DNA of 64,000 nucleotides from Sisyra terminalis (lineage: Eukaryota > Arthropoda > Insecta > Neuroptera > Sisyridae), in NCBI GenBank assembly GCA_958496175.1, contig OY292274.1, forward strand, positions 59,096,630-59,160,629. Direction: 5' to 3'. The translations under genes were made by a program, and so were the position numbers. The notes below the pieces were generated by a model. It was not told the origin of the DNA. It did not search any database and worked only from the letters and a program-made list of their open reading frames with translations. The stretch's first letter is position 1. Every line of letters starts with the position of its first letter. This document shows positions 24,106 to 35,696 of this stretch, one piece after another.

Positions 24106-25944
24106 ATCAAGTCGTTTTTTTATAAAAAAGAAAAAAAAAAACATTATCAACCCCTAAGTCATATTAAAAAATTTAGACCAATCGATTAAGTAAATTCTAA
24201 GAAAAAAATGTCTTCTGTTTTTCATTAAATTTGTTTTTTCATAAGAACTAATTGAAATTGAAATCTAAAACTTTTAGAATGTTAATATTTTTTTAGTTCC
24301 TACACATTTCTTAAGCATTTAATTAAAATATCTTCCTGGGGACAATTCACCGCTTATACTTCGAGGTTATTTCATCTGTTCTTTTCAATGAAAGGAATAG
24401 GCAAATTTCTGGAAAAACAATCGATCGTTTTTAATAAATTTCTCAAAATTTGGTGAAACTGCTTTTTAAGGTTGAAAATTATTTGTTTTACTGATATATT
24501 TCTTCAAAAAAAAAAAATAATGTAACTAATACTTTGATGATACCTACATCATAAGAAAATAAGAAAATATAATAATCAGCGATCTATCATTATGAATAAT
24601 AGCAAAATCTAAAAAGTAACACAAGTGGTTGGACTAATCTAATATTCTTTTTTGATTCTTGACTACTTGTTTAATCAATTTGGTCTATCAATAGAATAAC
24701 ATATTACAAACCGATTAAATTTGGATAATAAAACATACACATATACACATTTTTATATATATATTATATTACAAGTATTATCTTTCTTAAATAAACTCCT
24801 AGCCGGATTCAGCTTCCACACTTACCATAATCAGTTAAAAGCTAACCATAAACTTGATTATATCAATGTTTGAATTACGTTTTACCACTCAAGCCGCTTC
24901 CTTAAATAGATCTCAAAATTCCATGGCAAAACACCATATCATATAAACACGTCTGTTGTAATTTTATATTTTGAATAAAATATCCATTTGATTTTAAGTC
25001 CAATCAACTTAAGTAGCCTTAAATGGAAAATTTATTATTTTTTAACAGTTTTATGAATTTTTCGCTTTTAAATTTTAATTTGTTAGGGGAATGAACATTT
25101 GAATATTTAACGAGTTCCCGTCTATATTCGAATTTTGGTGCGTGAATATGTTATCTGGCAATGTTTTATTTTTTTTTTACATGTATATAAAGATGGAAAA
25201 GAATTATGAAATTTATTATATTGTGTATCTATAGGTATACCTATGTGTAGTGAAAGGTAAAAGTTTTTAGAGAAAGTAAATTGTGCACATAATCATCATT
25301 TTACCAATGGCTTGCAAGAGAAAAAAAAGAATTATTAATTTCAAATCGTCGACATCTTATCTTGATTATTCAAATTTTATGAGTAAAACACCATGGAATG
25401 TTAACTTAAGATTTACGTGTTGAATGTACCTAATTCATATCAAAGTTAACCACTAATTATATTGTAAAACACTATTATTTGGAATTACAACAGACTTTTC
25501 GTGCTTTTTATTTGTTTTTTTTTTCTCGATTAACTACATAGCATAATCGTTTAAATTACGCAAATTATCGTTATTCGGTGTGGCTAATAATAAGGCATTT
25601 AAATTTTTGTTTTCTTGGGAAAATAATTTAATAAAACGCATGTAGACTTATAAAAGTCTCACTAAAAAGAATTGATTGAAATAACTAAAGGTAATTTTAT
25701 GAAATTTGGAAAAGATAATGTACCATTTTAATAGAAGAAAATAGGAAAACGTACTAAAATAAATAAATTTAGGTATGCCTATTCTATAAATTTAAACTTA
25801 AATCGGTGGATTTGAAAAGATATTATTTTTAGCAACGAAAAAATGGTTGATTTTTCCCATAGTTTCACAAAAGCATTAACTAACGTAATGTCTTGAAAAT
25901 GGGGAAATATTAAGTCTTTCGATAGTTTAGGTTTGACAAATCAA
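24106..25944. other. AT-rich stretch, nothing recognised
   Basis: No supported feature. Confidence 0.45.
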
Positions 25945-25952
25945 ATCGTAGG

Positions 25953-27551
25953 CAGTGGCGTTCATTACATATAGACAAAAAGACACTGCCTACCCTAAAT
26001 AATTCAGACAAATATTTATAATTTTGTTCTGATATCTAGTTTTATTTTATTTACGACTACTATCAAATATTAATAAAGAAAAAAATCTTAACGGATATCA
26101 TCTAAACAGTATACAGATTATGCCAGCTCCTTCGTTCGTTCAATTTCAAGTGACTGGTAATATTTGTATTGCGATACACTAGCGCTACTGAGTCCAGCAG
26201 CGGGAAAGACACAAACTATTCGTGCTTAAATATTTATATGTGTGCACTCATAGCTATATATGTGTCAGTGTGTGCGTTCATATAAAAACAATAATACAAA
26301 TATACAAATTTTACACACACCTCATAAAAAGACACTGTCTTCTTACAACACGACAAATTACGATAATTACCGAAGTAGCATCGTTTCTTATTCATTAACG
26401 CTGCAATTACAAATTTGAATTTTATTAATTTCAATAATCGATTTAACAATCAGTAATCTACGTACATTGTTTTGATTTAATTCTAATAAATTTTAATAAT
26501 ATAATTAAATTTTAATCTATTATCTGTATTATTTAATCCTGACGATTATATTGTATTTTTTTAATAAAGTTGACAAAATGAGTCTATCTATGGATATTTG
26601 TGGTTAAAAATATCAACATCATTATTCACCCTATACCGAAACAAAATTTTAAAGTGTGAATTTTCCGAATTTTTTTTTTTTGCCAATCGATGGGAAATCT
26701 TTCGTAGAGATTTGTGAGAGAAACCGTTTCGTTTGTGACAAAATAGTTTAGCGTAATTAAATATATAAGATAAATTAATTAATTAGTCATTGATATAGTA
26801 AATTTTTAGAAAATAAGCTTTAAAGCAACATAAAATAACAAAAATGCGGAAAAAATTAGAAAACGGTTGGTTATAACTAAAACTAAAAAATAGTCAAAGA
26901 AAAATATTTCCCGAATTTCAAAAAACACTTAATGTTCTACTTCGTATATATATTTTTTCAAAAAATGTTTGTGTGAAAAATTGATTTTCATAAGCGATGA
27001 AAAATTTTTGGAGAAAAGCCTAAATAATTATGTTTCGATTTTTGTTATTTTGTAAAATTTTGGGAAAATATAATTTGAGGAAAAAAATTAATTTCTGAGT
27101 TGCCTTTTTTTTCCATTTTTTTCGAAGGAGGGAGGTTCTGTTTAGTTTTCCTTAACTTTTTTTTAGTTTTACTTTTAACCAACCGTTTCCTAAATTTTCC
27201 CGCATTTTTGTTATTGTATGTTGCTTTGAATCATATTTTCTTAACATTTTACTATATCAATGAATAATTAATTAATTAATTTTTCTTAATTAATTTATTA
27301 CCGCTAAACTATTTTGTCACAATCGAAACGGTTTCTTTCACACACATACCTCTACGAACGATTTCCCATCGATTGGCAAAACAAAATTCAGAAAATTCAC
27401 ACTTTAAAATTTTGTTGGCTAATCGGTATAGAGTTCATTATTTACTCATCATAACGACGAACTAAAACCAACATGCAGCATTTTTTATTATATTAAAGTA
27501 GCTTTTAAAAATGTCTGCCTACTCTGTCTAAAATCTCTGTGCACGCCACTG
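25953..27551. mobile_element. Foldback hAT element, 1599 bp, copy 1
   Basis: Ends CAGTGGCGTTCATTAC and (inward from right) CAGTGGCGTGCACAGAG. Exact 8-bp TSD ATCGTAGG at 25945-25952 and 27552-27559. Subterminal GGCAGTGTC/GTAGGCAG blocks occur. Two long internal arms of about 400 bp (near 26630-27030 and 27060-27430; TTTCGTAGAG, GAAACCGTTTCG, GACAAAATAGTTTAGCG) pair with each other. No transposase. The second copy is in opposite orientation at 62175-63759. Confidence 0.92.
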
Positions 27552-27559
27552 ATCGTAGG

Positions 27560-28589
27560 TATAACCTATCCGGAAAATAAGAAAACATCGTTATGTCGGT
27601 TATACCTATCAATTGATTTTCAGTTCCGAATAAAATTGATGAGTTTTTGAAACTGTTCCCATTACATACCATTTAATATAGTGCGATACTTATTCAACAA
27701 AAAATTTAGATAATTGGATATACAAAACACTCAATTCCCATATGTCTAATAAGCGAATTCTTCTTTTCTATAGAAATTTCGTTTTTTAGTTAAACAGTGA
27801 TATGAATATAAATGTCCATATCAGGTTAATGTGTATTTATACAGTAACTAGACCACGTTAACAAAAATCTACATTTTTATTAGCTGTGGTTTTATTAAAA
27901 ATTACTTCTAAAACACACAAGTACTATTGTTACAATGCATACTCAAACCCAAACATAATTTTTATTATTTTCATGAGTGTTTTCATTTTCTGAGATTCGC
28001 ATCGTAATTGTTATGGATAGTGTGATTTTATATAAATCCATTGTTATAAAGAAAGAAAGAAAAAGACTCGAAGTACCAACCTTCCCCTACACATTATTAG
28101 TATAAAAATGAAGAGGAAAAAAAAAGAGAAAAAAAAATGAGATATTTTTTTTGTTATTGTTATGTCTGTTTGGAACGAAGTCCGTACTTTTGTTATTTGA
28201 TGAGAAAAATTATTAAAATAATGTTTCGAGAATCATTATTTTTAAGATATAAAATGAATTCTTTAAGAGTATGACTTAATGAAATAAAAATATCAGTTGT
28301 ATTAGGAAAGTTTTTTCATAAAAATAATCAAAAATTAAAGTGAAATAATCCGTTTTATGGCGTAATCCATAAAATTGTCCCTTATGTCGCAATGTGTTAC
28401 TGTTTACGAGTTTATTTCAACGTTCTTTTAATTATCAAAAAGGATTTCGAAGCTGTAAAATGTAGAGAAAAAAAAAACGGGGGTGAATTTTACTAAGAAA
28501 GTTTTCTATGCATTTCAATATATTTTTCGTTGTTATTTATCGTCGCTGTATAACTGTCAGGGTTTTTAGCAAATCTTTAATAAAAACCT
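27560..28589. other. AT-rich stretch, nothing recognised
   Basis: No supported feature. Confidence 0.45.
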
Positions 28590-28625
28590 TAACCACTTTA
28601 ACCACTCAGCCATCAGTAGGTTCCC
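28590..28625 (-). repeat. SINE head fragment (A box)
   Basis: The minus strand reads CCTACTGATGGCTGAGTGG then TTAAAGTGGTTAAGG. This matches the head of the SINE at 4118-4550. No B box follows, so it is truncated. Confidence 0.5.
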
Positions 28626-28869
28626 TATATTTATGTACTTATCCTTTCCCTTACGGTGAAAAAAATATAACATAAATGTTCCGGTGATATGTATTTACTA
28701 CATTTGAAAAAAAAATGTTTCTTTTTGTGAACTAATAATTAGTAATTTGCACCAGTTCAGCGATGTGCTGCTATATCATGGTGGTGATAACAGGCAATTG
28801 ATCTTTAGCGGCGTTTAAGTAGCTGGAGGAGTCGAACTTCATTCCTCTGTCTATTTTATTTTTTGATTT

Positions 28870-29612
28870 GTTATTTGTTCTTGACCTTCTGGTCAAGCAA
28901 CTGCTATTTCTTGGAGCTCTTGAGGAAGTTTCCGCTTCAACCTTCTTTTATAGTTTCCCCTAAGCCTAGTTCTACTGCACTAGGACAATTTTCCAGGCCG
29001 TTAAGGAAATTCCTTGTGAGTACGATCAGAAAGTCTTTTATCTATGGGACGTTCATTTCGTGATGAATTTGGTTGTTTTTCACATACCATGAAGCTTTAG
29101 TGATGATTCTCAAGACTCTATTTTGGAACACCTGTAGTTCATTGTGATTTTTCTTTGAGGATGGAAACCATACTGCCCAAGAGTATGTGAAAAGTGGTCT
29201 AATGACTGATTTGTATATCATCATTGAACATTCCATACTTAGACGAGACCTTCTGTTGATAAGTGGGTATAGTTGGATGACAGTTGAGATGTGGTTTTGC
29301 CAGGTTAATTTTGAGTCCAGAAGTATGCCCAAATATTCAACAAGCGTTTTTTTCTCACTCCACGGAATATTCATGTGATCCAACACGATAGGCTCCAGTT
29401 GGTCGGAGGAACGTCTAAGAGAGAAAATTTTAGCGACGCTTTTAGATAGATTTTTAAGAATTTTCCATCTACTGAACCAGGAAGATAGGTGGTTGATAGA
29501 CTACTAGGTTTTCTGAACGACGTTTTGAAGATCATTGTCCAGATTGATGATGACGATGTCATCCACGTACATTGAGGTTATACAGTGGTCTAGTCTTTAT
29601 AAGATCTAGAGT
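28870..29612 (-). pseudogene. jockey-type LINE, 3' end of the reverse transcriptase ORF
   Basis: The minus strand gives, in order: the RT catalytic box MYVDDIVI (about 29575-29552); two adjacent in-frame stops (about 29502); SRWKILKNLSKS; VEYLGILLDSKLTWQNHI; IYKSVIRPLFTYSWAVW; QNRVLRIITKASWYVKNNQ; a stop after MNVP (29042); then IKDFLIVLTRNFLNGLEN. This is the palm-to-thumb region and C-terminal tail of a jockey-clade RT (non-LTR retrotransposon). The 5' part is cut off near 29612. The 3' UTR probably continues toward 28740, but its end is unclear. Several stops make it inactive. Confidence 0.85.
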
Positions 29613-29619
29613 CACTAAA

Positions 29620-31650
29620 GACCATAGTAGTTATACGGCGATGGTTAATAACAATTAAAAAATACTAAAGTATACTGCATAACTTATAATACTGCATAGA
29701 ATTGTTTATTTTTGTAGTAAAACACCAATAAGCATTGTGATCTTAAGGCATCATTTTCAATAAGTTATAGATTTTTTTTAAATCGATAAAATTAATCCAA
29801 TTTTTTTCAAATACAAAAATATTTTTATAAAATTTAATAGAAAACGATGTGGTAAAATACAACGGTTCGAAATTTGTTTTTAAACAACTTTTCTTCCAGT
29901 TAATTCCTTGAATCAAAAACACTACCGATGGCCCCTTAAACTTCTGGCATAATATTAATTGTTAATTTCAACAAAATAGATAATAGAAAAAAATATATTT
30001 CCTTATTTTTTTTACGTATCATCCCTACTTATAAAGCAAGTATTCTTGTAATCAACATACGAAGAAACTTATAAGAACTCCATAAGAAACTTAAGTTGGA
30101 AAGTGGACTATCTTAAAATTAATATTAAGAGCTCAAATTTTCAGGGATTTGTTTTTTTATCAATTTGGAAGCATTTGAGCCCCTGGGAGCAAAGAAATTC
30201 GAAAGCATCCCTATTAAGGATCACCCTAATAAACATTGATAATAATGGAATGAAAATTGATTCGAACAGTTGTCAGCAAACAAATTTTGTTTATTAATAT
30301 ATTTTCTACGTTCCACTTACGGTACAGAAACTGTTAAACATCTCAATTATTTGAAATTTTCAAAATAGTAAATTTAACTTGCAAAAACTATAGTTAACAA
30401 ATTTAGTATGTAAGTATATTATTTATCTTTAAGATATACCAAAGTATAATTTTATGGATCACTCTTCAACATTTCACCTAATGTTATGCAGTGTTTCATA
30501 AATCCAGTCCAGAAAAAAACCCAAAAAATTGGACTAAATTCAATGGTTGATATTTTTGCGTGCAAATCGATAGAGATACGTGTGATTAGTCGTTTCGATA
30601 ACTGTGAACGCTGTAATGGATAGCTGCAAGATTGTCATTGAGATAAATTATAACGAAAGAAAACAAAAAGATAAAGTTATATAGAGATAAATGCAACGGT
30701 ATCGATGAAGTATAATATGCACCCATGAGTGACCCAAGCACTTGGTTGGATCGTACCGTTATAATTGCCACGACTCGCAACAACAAACCTGCCTTTGCAT
30801 TTCTCTTCACCATCAAAGTATATAAGTACTCACTATTATAATAAGTAAGTACGTATGGAAAGAATATCAAATGTTAATTCTCAAACTTATTTAATTTCTT
30901 TATTTTACAACCTCAAAATAAAACTACGTTCAGGTTAGACATTCGTTTTTATAATGCCTGTAACTTCCTACGTTTACAAATTAGTTATTGCTCGTTAACA
31001 CTCAATAATTTTTATTTTATTTTATTATTACTATGAATTACTATTTGAAACGAGTGGGACGAATACTACTTTAATAAAATACGACACGTATCTTACGGAA
31101 GTTTGGATATATTTATTAAATATGAGGAAACATCAATTTTAATTCGATAATAAAACAATGAAAAGCTAATTAGTTTGGCTATTGTGTCCAACATAAGTTG
31201 CAAAATTGTTTAAATATCAATGTTTTTTTTTTCTAAATGAATAAAAAATTACAATTTTTCGGTTTCTTACGAGAGATTATTTTTTGAGAAATTAAAAATG
31301 GACTTGAAATATTGTATAAAAAATACTTGTTACTAATTTACTAAAAATGGGATAAGCACTTGTTACAGGTGACAAAAACACATAAAAATCATACTCAATG
31401 TTCAATTAACTGTGCTGCATTATAAAAAGTGGCTATCGCCAGTAAAGAGTGCAGTTGTTTTTATTTTTATCAAAAGTCGAAATAAACGTTTCCGAATTCT
31501 AATTTTGGCAAAGTAACACTAAAGTAATTATCCTATGTTCTATTTTTTGTTTGAATATTAACATGATATGTTTGTTATAACATACTGTTGACTAACTAAA
31601 AGCCTAGTGATAATTCAAATATAACTAATATATCCTGCCATAAAAGTCGT
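29620..31650. other. AT-rich stretch, nothing recognised
   Basis: No supported feature. Frames at 30103-30297 and 30586-30870 carry no motif. Confidence 0.45.
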
Positions 31651-31652
31651 GC

Positions 31653-32219
31653 TTGGGGAAAAGTGCTTTGGGGCACAATGGGTGGGGCGGAATGGGATAT
31701 ACCATTCAGATAGTATTTCCCATTCATATAGACATTTTTATTTTATCAGCAGATAATGGGTACATATATAAAGAAAACTAGCCGACAGTCCATATATAAT
31801 AAAGGTCGAAAGATGCAAAGGTAATCTGCTTATACTGTGAGGATTTAAACTCCAAATCTAATGAAAGCTGGTGTTCCTGCAGTATTTGTCAAAAATGGGC
31901 ACATTTGGCATGTGCTGGACTAAAAACGATGATGACAGTGTCTTCATTTGCGAATTATGCCAATAACAAGTATCCTATTGTGCCCCAGACTCATTTCCCA
32001 TTGTTACCCAAAGAGTGGGGCAGAATGGGAAATTTCCATTTGTTTTTGGAACCTAAATTTTTAATATCAATTGTTAATTTAAATCAATAAAACCTTTTTT
32101 TATTTGTAATGAATGAATTTAATAAATATATAAATTACAAAACAATGAGATTGTTTCTTTAAATCTCTCGTAAATTGTAATTAAAAGTTAGGTACCCCGT
32201 TCCGCCCCAGGTTCCCCTA
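31653..32219. mobile_element. pogo/Tc-like remnant with GGGGCGGAATGGG ends
   Basis: Left end TTGGGGAAAAGTGC...GGGTGGGGCGGAATGGG. Right end read inward TAGGGGAACCTGGGGCGGAAC. A TA target is compatible. The 567-bp interior keeps the coding piece of a transposase C-terminal finger, indicating a deletion derivative. An extra internal AAAGAGTGGGGCAGAATGGG sits at about 32009-32029. Confidence 0.75.
31812..31976 (+). pseudogene. Transposase C-terminal PHD-type finger remnant
   Basis: The frame reads DAKVICLYCEDLNSKSNE, SWCSCSICQKWAHLACAGL, then shifts by one base to VFICELC. Spacing C-x2-C...C-x2-C-x2-W-x-H-x2-C...C-x2-C matches the zinc finger found after the DDE domain in pogo-type insect transposases. 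The DDE catalytic part is absent. Confidence 0.7.
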
Positions 32220-33195
32220 CAAATAAATTTGATCAATTTGTATTTTGGATATAAGTTTTAAGCAAAAGGAACTACAATAGCTTAATAAAATAAATCAAAT
32301 CGAGGAAATCCTCCATTGAAAAGAAAATGTACTAGAGAAACATTGAAACTAGTACTTGAAACAAGAATAAGACGATGTAAAGTTCAAGAATAAGGAAAGA
32401 AAACAAGTATCAGTACCATTTTGGTGATATTAAATATCTTCTTAATAAATTTGGTCAACGATATCCTGAATTATTTTTTTATTATACTTTTATAATCATT
32501 ATAATAACAATAATAATTAAGCTACTCTCAAAGCTTTAGAGCTACCATATCCCTCTGAGTATTTATATAACATAATTTCTTCGTTTTTGAGCAACAGCTC
32601 CTTCCAAATTAAAATGGATGACCAGTTATTAGAGGAAAAACCTATCCACTCGGGGGTTCATCATGAATTAGTATTGGGTCCAATCCTTTTCTATAGCGAC
32701 GGAAAATATTCCAAAATTTTTTTCTAAAATTCTCAATTCAGTATCTTTTAACACGGACAAAACTATTCATATACTACCTGTTATTACGAAATTTTCCATA
32801 AAATCTACAAAATAATTACACGTTTTATCGCTCTGGAAATAAAGCACTTAATTTCTTAAAACTCCACCGACCTACTGGTCATTATTCTAGATCAAGGATG
32901 AGCAATCGTGAGGCCTAAGGGAACCATTGTAATAATGCACTGTATATTGTATTTTTTATCTAAGTTTTTTTTGCAAATAATTACAGATTTTATCATTTAA
33001 ATATTACCTAAATAAAACCAAACAATTGATTAATGATTTATTTACTTAAATAGCGGAACTGTAAAGTGATTAAATTTAATCTTGAATTTATTATGTATTA
33101 CTAGTTAATTGTTAGTGAACAATGTACATATAATTCATTTTTTGCGTCAAACATTTAATTAATCAAAACTTGACTAAAAATCATAAATCTTTTCA
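32220..33195. other. AT-rich stretch, nothing recognised
   Basis: No supported feature. Confidence 0.45.
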
Positions 33196-33276
33196 AACTA
33201 ATTGTTTTTTCTTTTTTGTTTCAGGTAAGCCACGTTAACATTAATTTCATACATCCAACACTTGACATTGGTAAGA
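33196..33276 (+). promoter_or_regulatory. Recursive splice site (ratchet point) with RS-exon
   Basis: CTAAT branch-point-like sequence (33197-33201), pyrimidine tract TTGTTTTTTCTTTTTTG, then TTTCAG joined directly to GTAAGC (junction 33224/33225). A second donor, ATTG/GTAAGA, follows 46 nt later (33270/33271). Acceptor plus regenerated donor plus downstream donor is the full layout of a recursive splice site. If the 46-nt segment were kept after the phase-1 exon ending at 3108, the frame would read GKPR then stop, as expected for an RS-exon that is normally removed. The alternative is an ordinary 46-nt microexon. Confidence 0.6.
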
Positions 33277-34820
33277 TAAGAAAAAAATCTTAATTTGCTA
33301 AACAACTTTAAATACCAAAAGTGTGTGTAATTGTCAAACTAACAAATTTCATCCTACCGTTTGTGAATACTAAATTATTATAATTGCCGTGATTAGAATA
33401 TCAAATTTTCGAAAGACGTTAATTTGATATTTTCAATTTCCTATTCATACAAAACGAGATTTGAATCTTGAAAAATCATGTTAAACGATACAAGAAATTT
33501 CGCTGGCTGTTGGATGTGTGGGTAGAAATATTCTTGTCTAGATATCTGTCTTTGAACCTGTTTAATCGATTTATATACCTAATGGAATAAGTAGCCTGAA
33601 ATTCTCCAGTGATTTATTTAATTCGATATGTATGAGTGATAAGACCAATTTAATTAGTAATAAATTTCCACTGATTGCAATTAAACTAAATATTTTCGCA
33701 ATTATGAATTGTTTGTGTTTTTCATCTTAATTAAATACAATTTGCGAATTAAATTTGTCGCAAAAACCTTCGATCCGAATGGAATTTTACGAAATGGTTT
33801 TTATATTCAATTTTTACACATACAATGCCGGCCACAAATTAAACGCGATTTAACAGCACAAAAAAAAAATAGGGAGTTTTATGTGCGAAAAAAACGCATT
33901 ATTTACATATTTCGTTAAGTGGAAGTGTTCAAAGCAAACAAAAATTTCTCTTTAATCTTGTAAATAAATTTACCAAATTCACATCATCAATGCCAACGAA
34001 TACAATTTTAACAAAATTTATGAAATAACGAAAAATGATGTTTTTATTGTTACGAAATAACTTCTTAGACAATGAATTTGGCCTTCACGTTGCTTATACA
34101 TATCTTTAATAAAAAAATAAAAATAAAAAAAAACTCATCCATACTATCAAGCATCTGAAATTTTCGAGGAATTTTAAACGAATGCTCACATATAAAATGC
34201 AAAATTTAGGTGATAAATTTCAGATAAATATAAAGAACATGTTTTTGAATGTAAGGTCGTAACCTTACGTCTTATCGTTGATAAAAATGAAGTAATTTGA
34301 ATTATTCAATCGATACGGCTGCCTTGTTACTTATCAAAAGGAATACTTCCCGTTCGCCGTTCCAGACTTAGTCCTTTTTTTTCACATTCTATCACAAATT
34401 ATTTTCTTGATCGTTATATTGTACAGTTTTTAACCATGAGCACCAATAGTAAACAATAACAAATACAGGAAGTAGAAATCCATAAAACCAAACATAAGAA
34501 AACACAATGGACGGAGATTATATCACGTAATGAAGTATAAAACATTTCTACTTGAGTAATAATTAATTCAAATGTGATTTATTTTGTGTTTTATTCATAT
34601 CAAACTTTGAATTATTAATTCGGGTCTTACAGGCAATGATTTCAACAATAATAAATGTATAGCCTCGTATTAGGTTTTATTCTATTTAGGTACTATATTA
34701 GGTACTATATTAGGTTTTATAAAACTGATTTAATTATACTTTTTAACGAAAATCGGAACAGATTTTTCAAATTTTTTTCCGTGGATATCAAAGACTGAAA
34801 AATAACTTTAATTGGAGCAA
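33277..34820. other. AT-rich stretch, nothing recognised
   Basis: No supported feature. The frame at 33709-33918 has no motif. Confidence 0.45.
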
Positions 34821-34830
34821 AAAATTTTTT

Positions 34831-35057
34831 GGCTCAAGTGTACTTTATAGCACACCCACAATCTGGCAACGTTACATTTTTGATTTTGTTTTTAATTTAA
34901 TTCGCGATATTTTTGTCAATTCAATTCTAATATGTTATAATTCTCTCTTTTGTAGCTAAATTTTTATTATGGACCTATTTAATCGCGAGTTAAATTAAAA
35001 ACAAAGGCGAAAATGTAACGTTGCCAGATTGTGGGTGTGCTAAAGTATACTTGAGCC
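34831..35057. mobile_element. Core palindrome of the GG...CC family as an independent insertion
   Basis: GGCTCAAGTGTACTTTATAGC ... ACTTGAGCC with an exact 8-bp TSD AATTTTTT (34823-34830, 35058-35065). The sequence (CACACCCACAATCTGGCAACG and its complement) equals the centre of copies A and B. So the 227-bp core is mobile by itself, or is the ancestor around which longer arms were added. Confidence 0.8.
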
Positions 35058-35390
35058 AATTTTTTGACTTTATAAAGTCTTACTTAAAAATTTCATTACT
35101 TTTTTTTCTGTCGGCATTTTTCCGTAGGGGTCCGTTTTTTTTTTCCAATGCCATCCTGTGGCTTGGGGTATTTTCAGTAGTTCATTCCCTTTTTCAACAG
35201 ATCAAGGATTCTAATTCATTTTTGTCCTTTTATTTTAGGTAGGATTTAAGGTTTTTATTTAGATTTAGGTATTATTTAGTCTTTTATTTATCGCATTATT
35301 TATTCTTAAAGTTGCATTAATTTGGATTGAAGATATCTTCTGAAACTTATAATTTTCTTAATAAATTCCAAACAGTACTAGTAGGGCAGA

Positions 35391-35696
35391 TTTGCCCCGA
35401 AACTGGGGCAAAACCGCACCTACCTATTAAAAAATTATTAAATCTTATTTCCTTATATTATGGAGCAAATGCGGTATTATTATTAGTATCATAATAAAAT
35501 AACATAAAAATATTTTTTTATTCAGTCATTGTCATGACATCTTTCACGTTCATATTGTTATTTCTTCGAACTTTTGTTGCAGTTTCCACCAAAGGAAGAG
35601 TTCTACCTTATTGTTGGTCCAATTGTATATTCGAATAAATAAAGGTCTAGGGTGGATTTGCTCCATGTACGGATTTACCCTTCTACACTTTAATCG
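35391..35696. mobile_element. Small TIR element with GTAGGGCAGATTTGCCCC
   Basis: The left end is GTAGGGCAGATTTGCCCC. The right end read inward is GTAGAAGGGTAAATCCG, then TGGAGCAAATCCACCC. The weak TIRs resemble other pogo-like ends here. It is 306 bp with no coding potential. Confidence 0.4.

Noticed and set aside
26234..26449. Frame shared with 63212-63540, which could look like a conserved protein
   Set aside because: It is conserved only because both lie in copies of the same non-coding hAT foldback.
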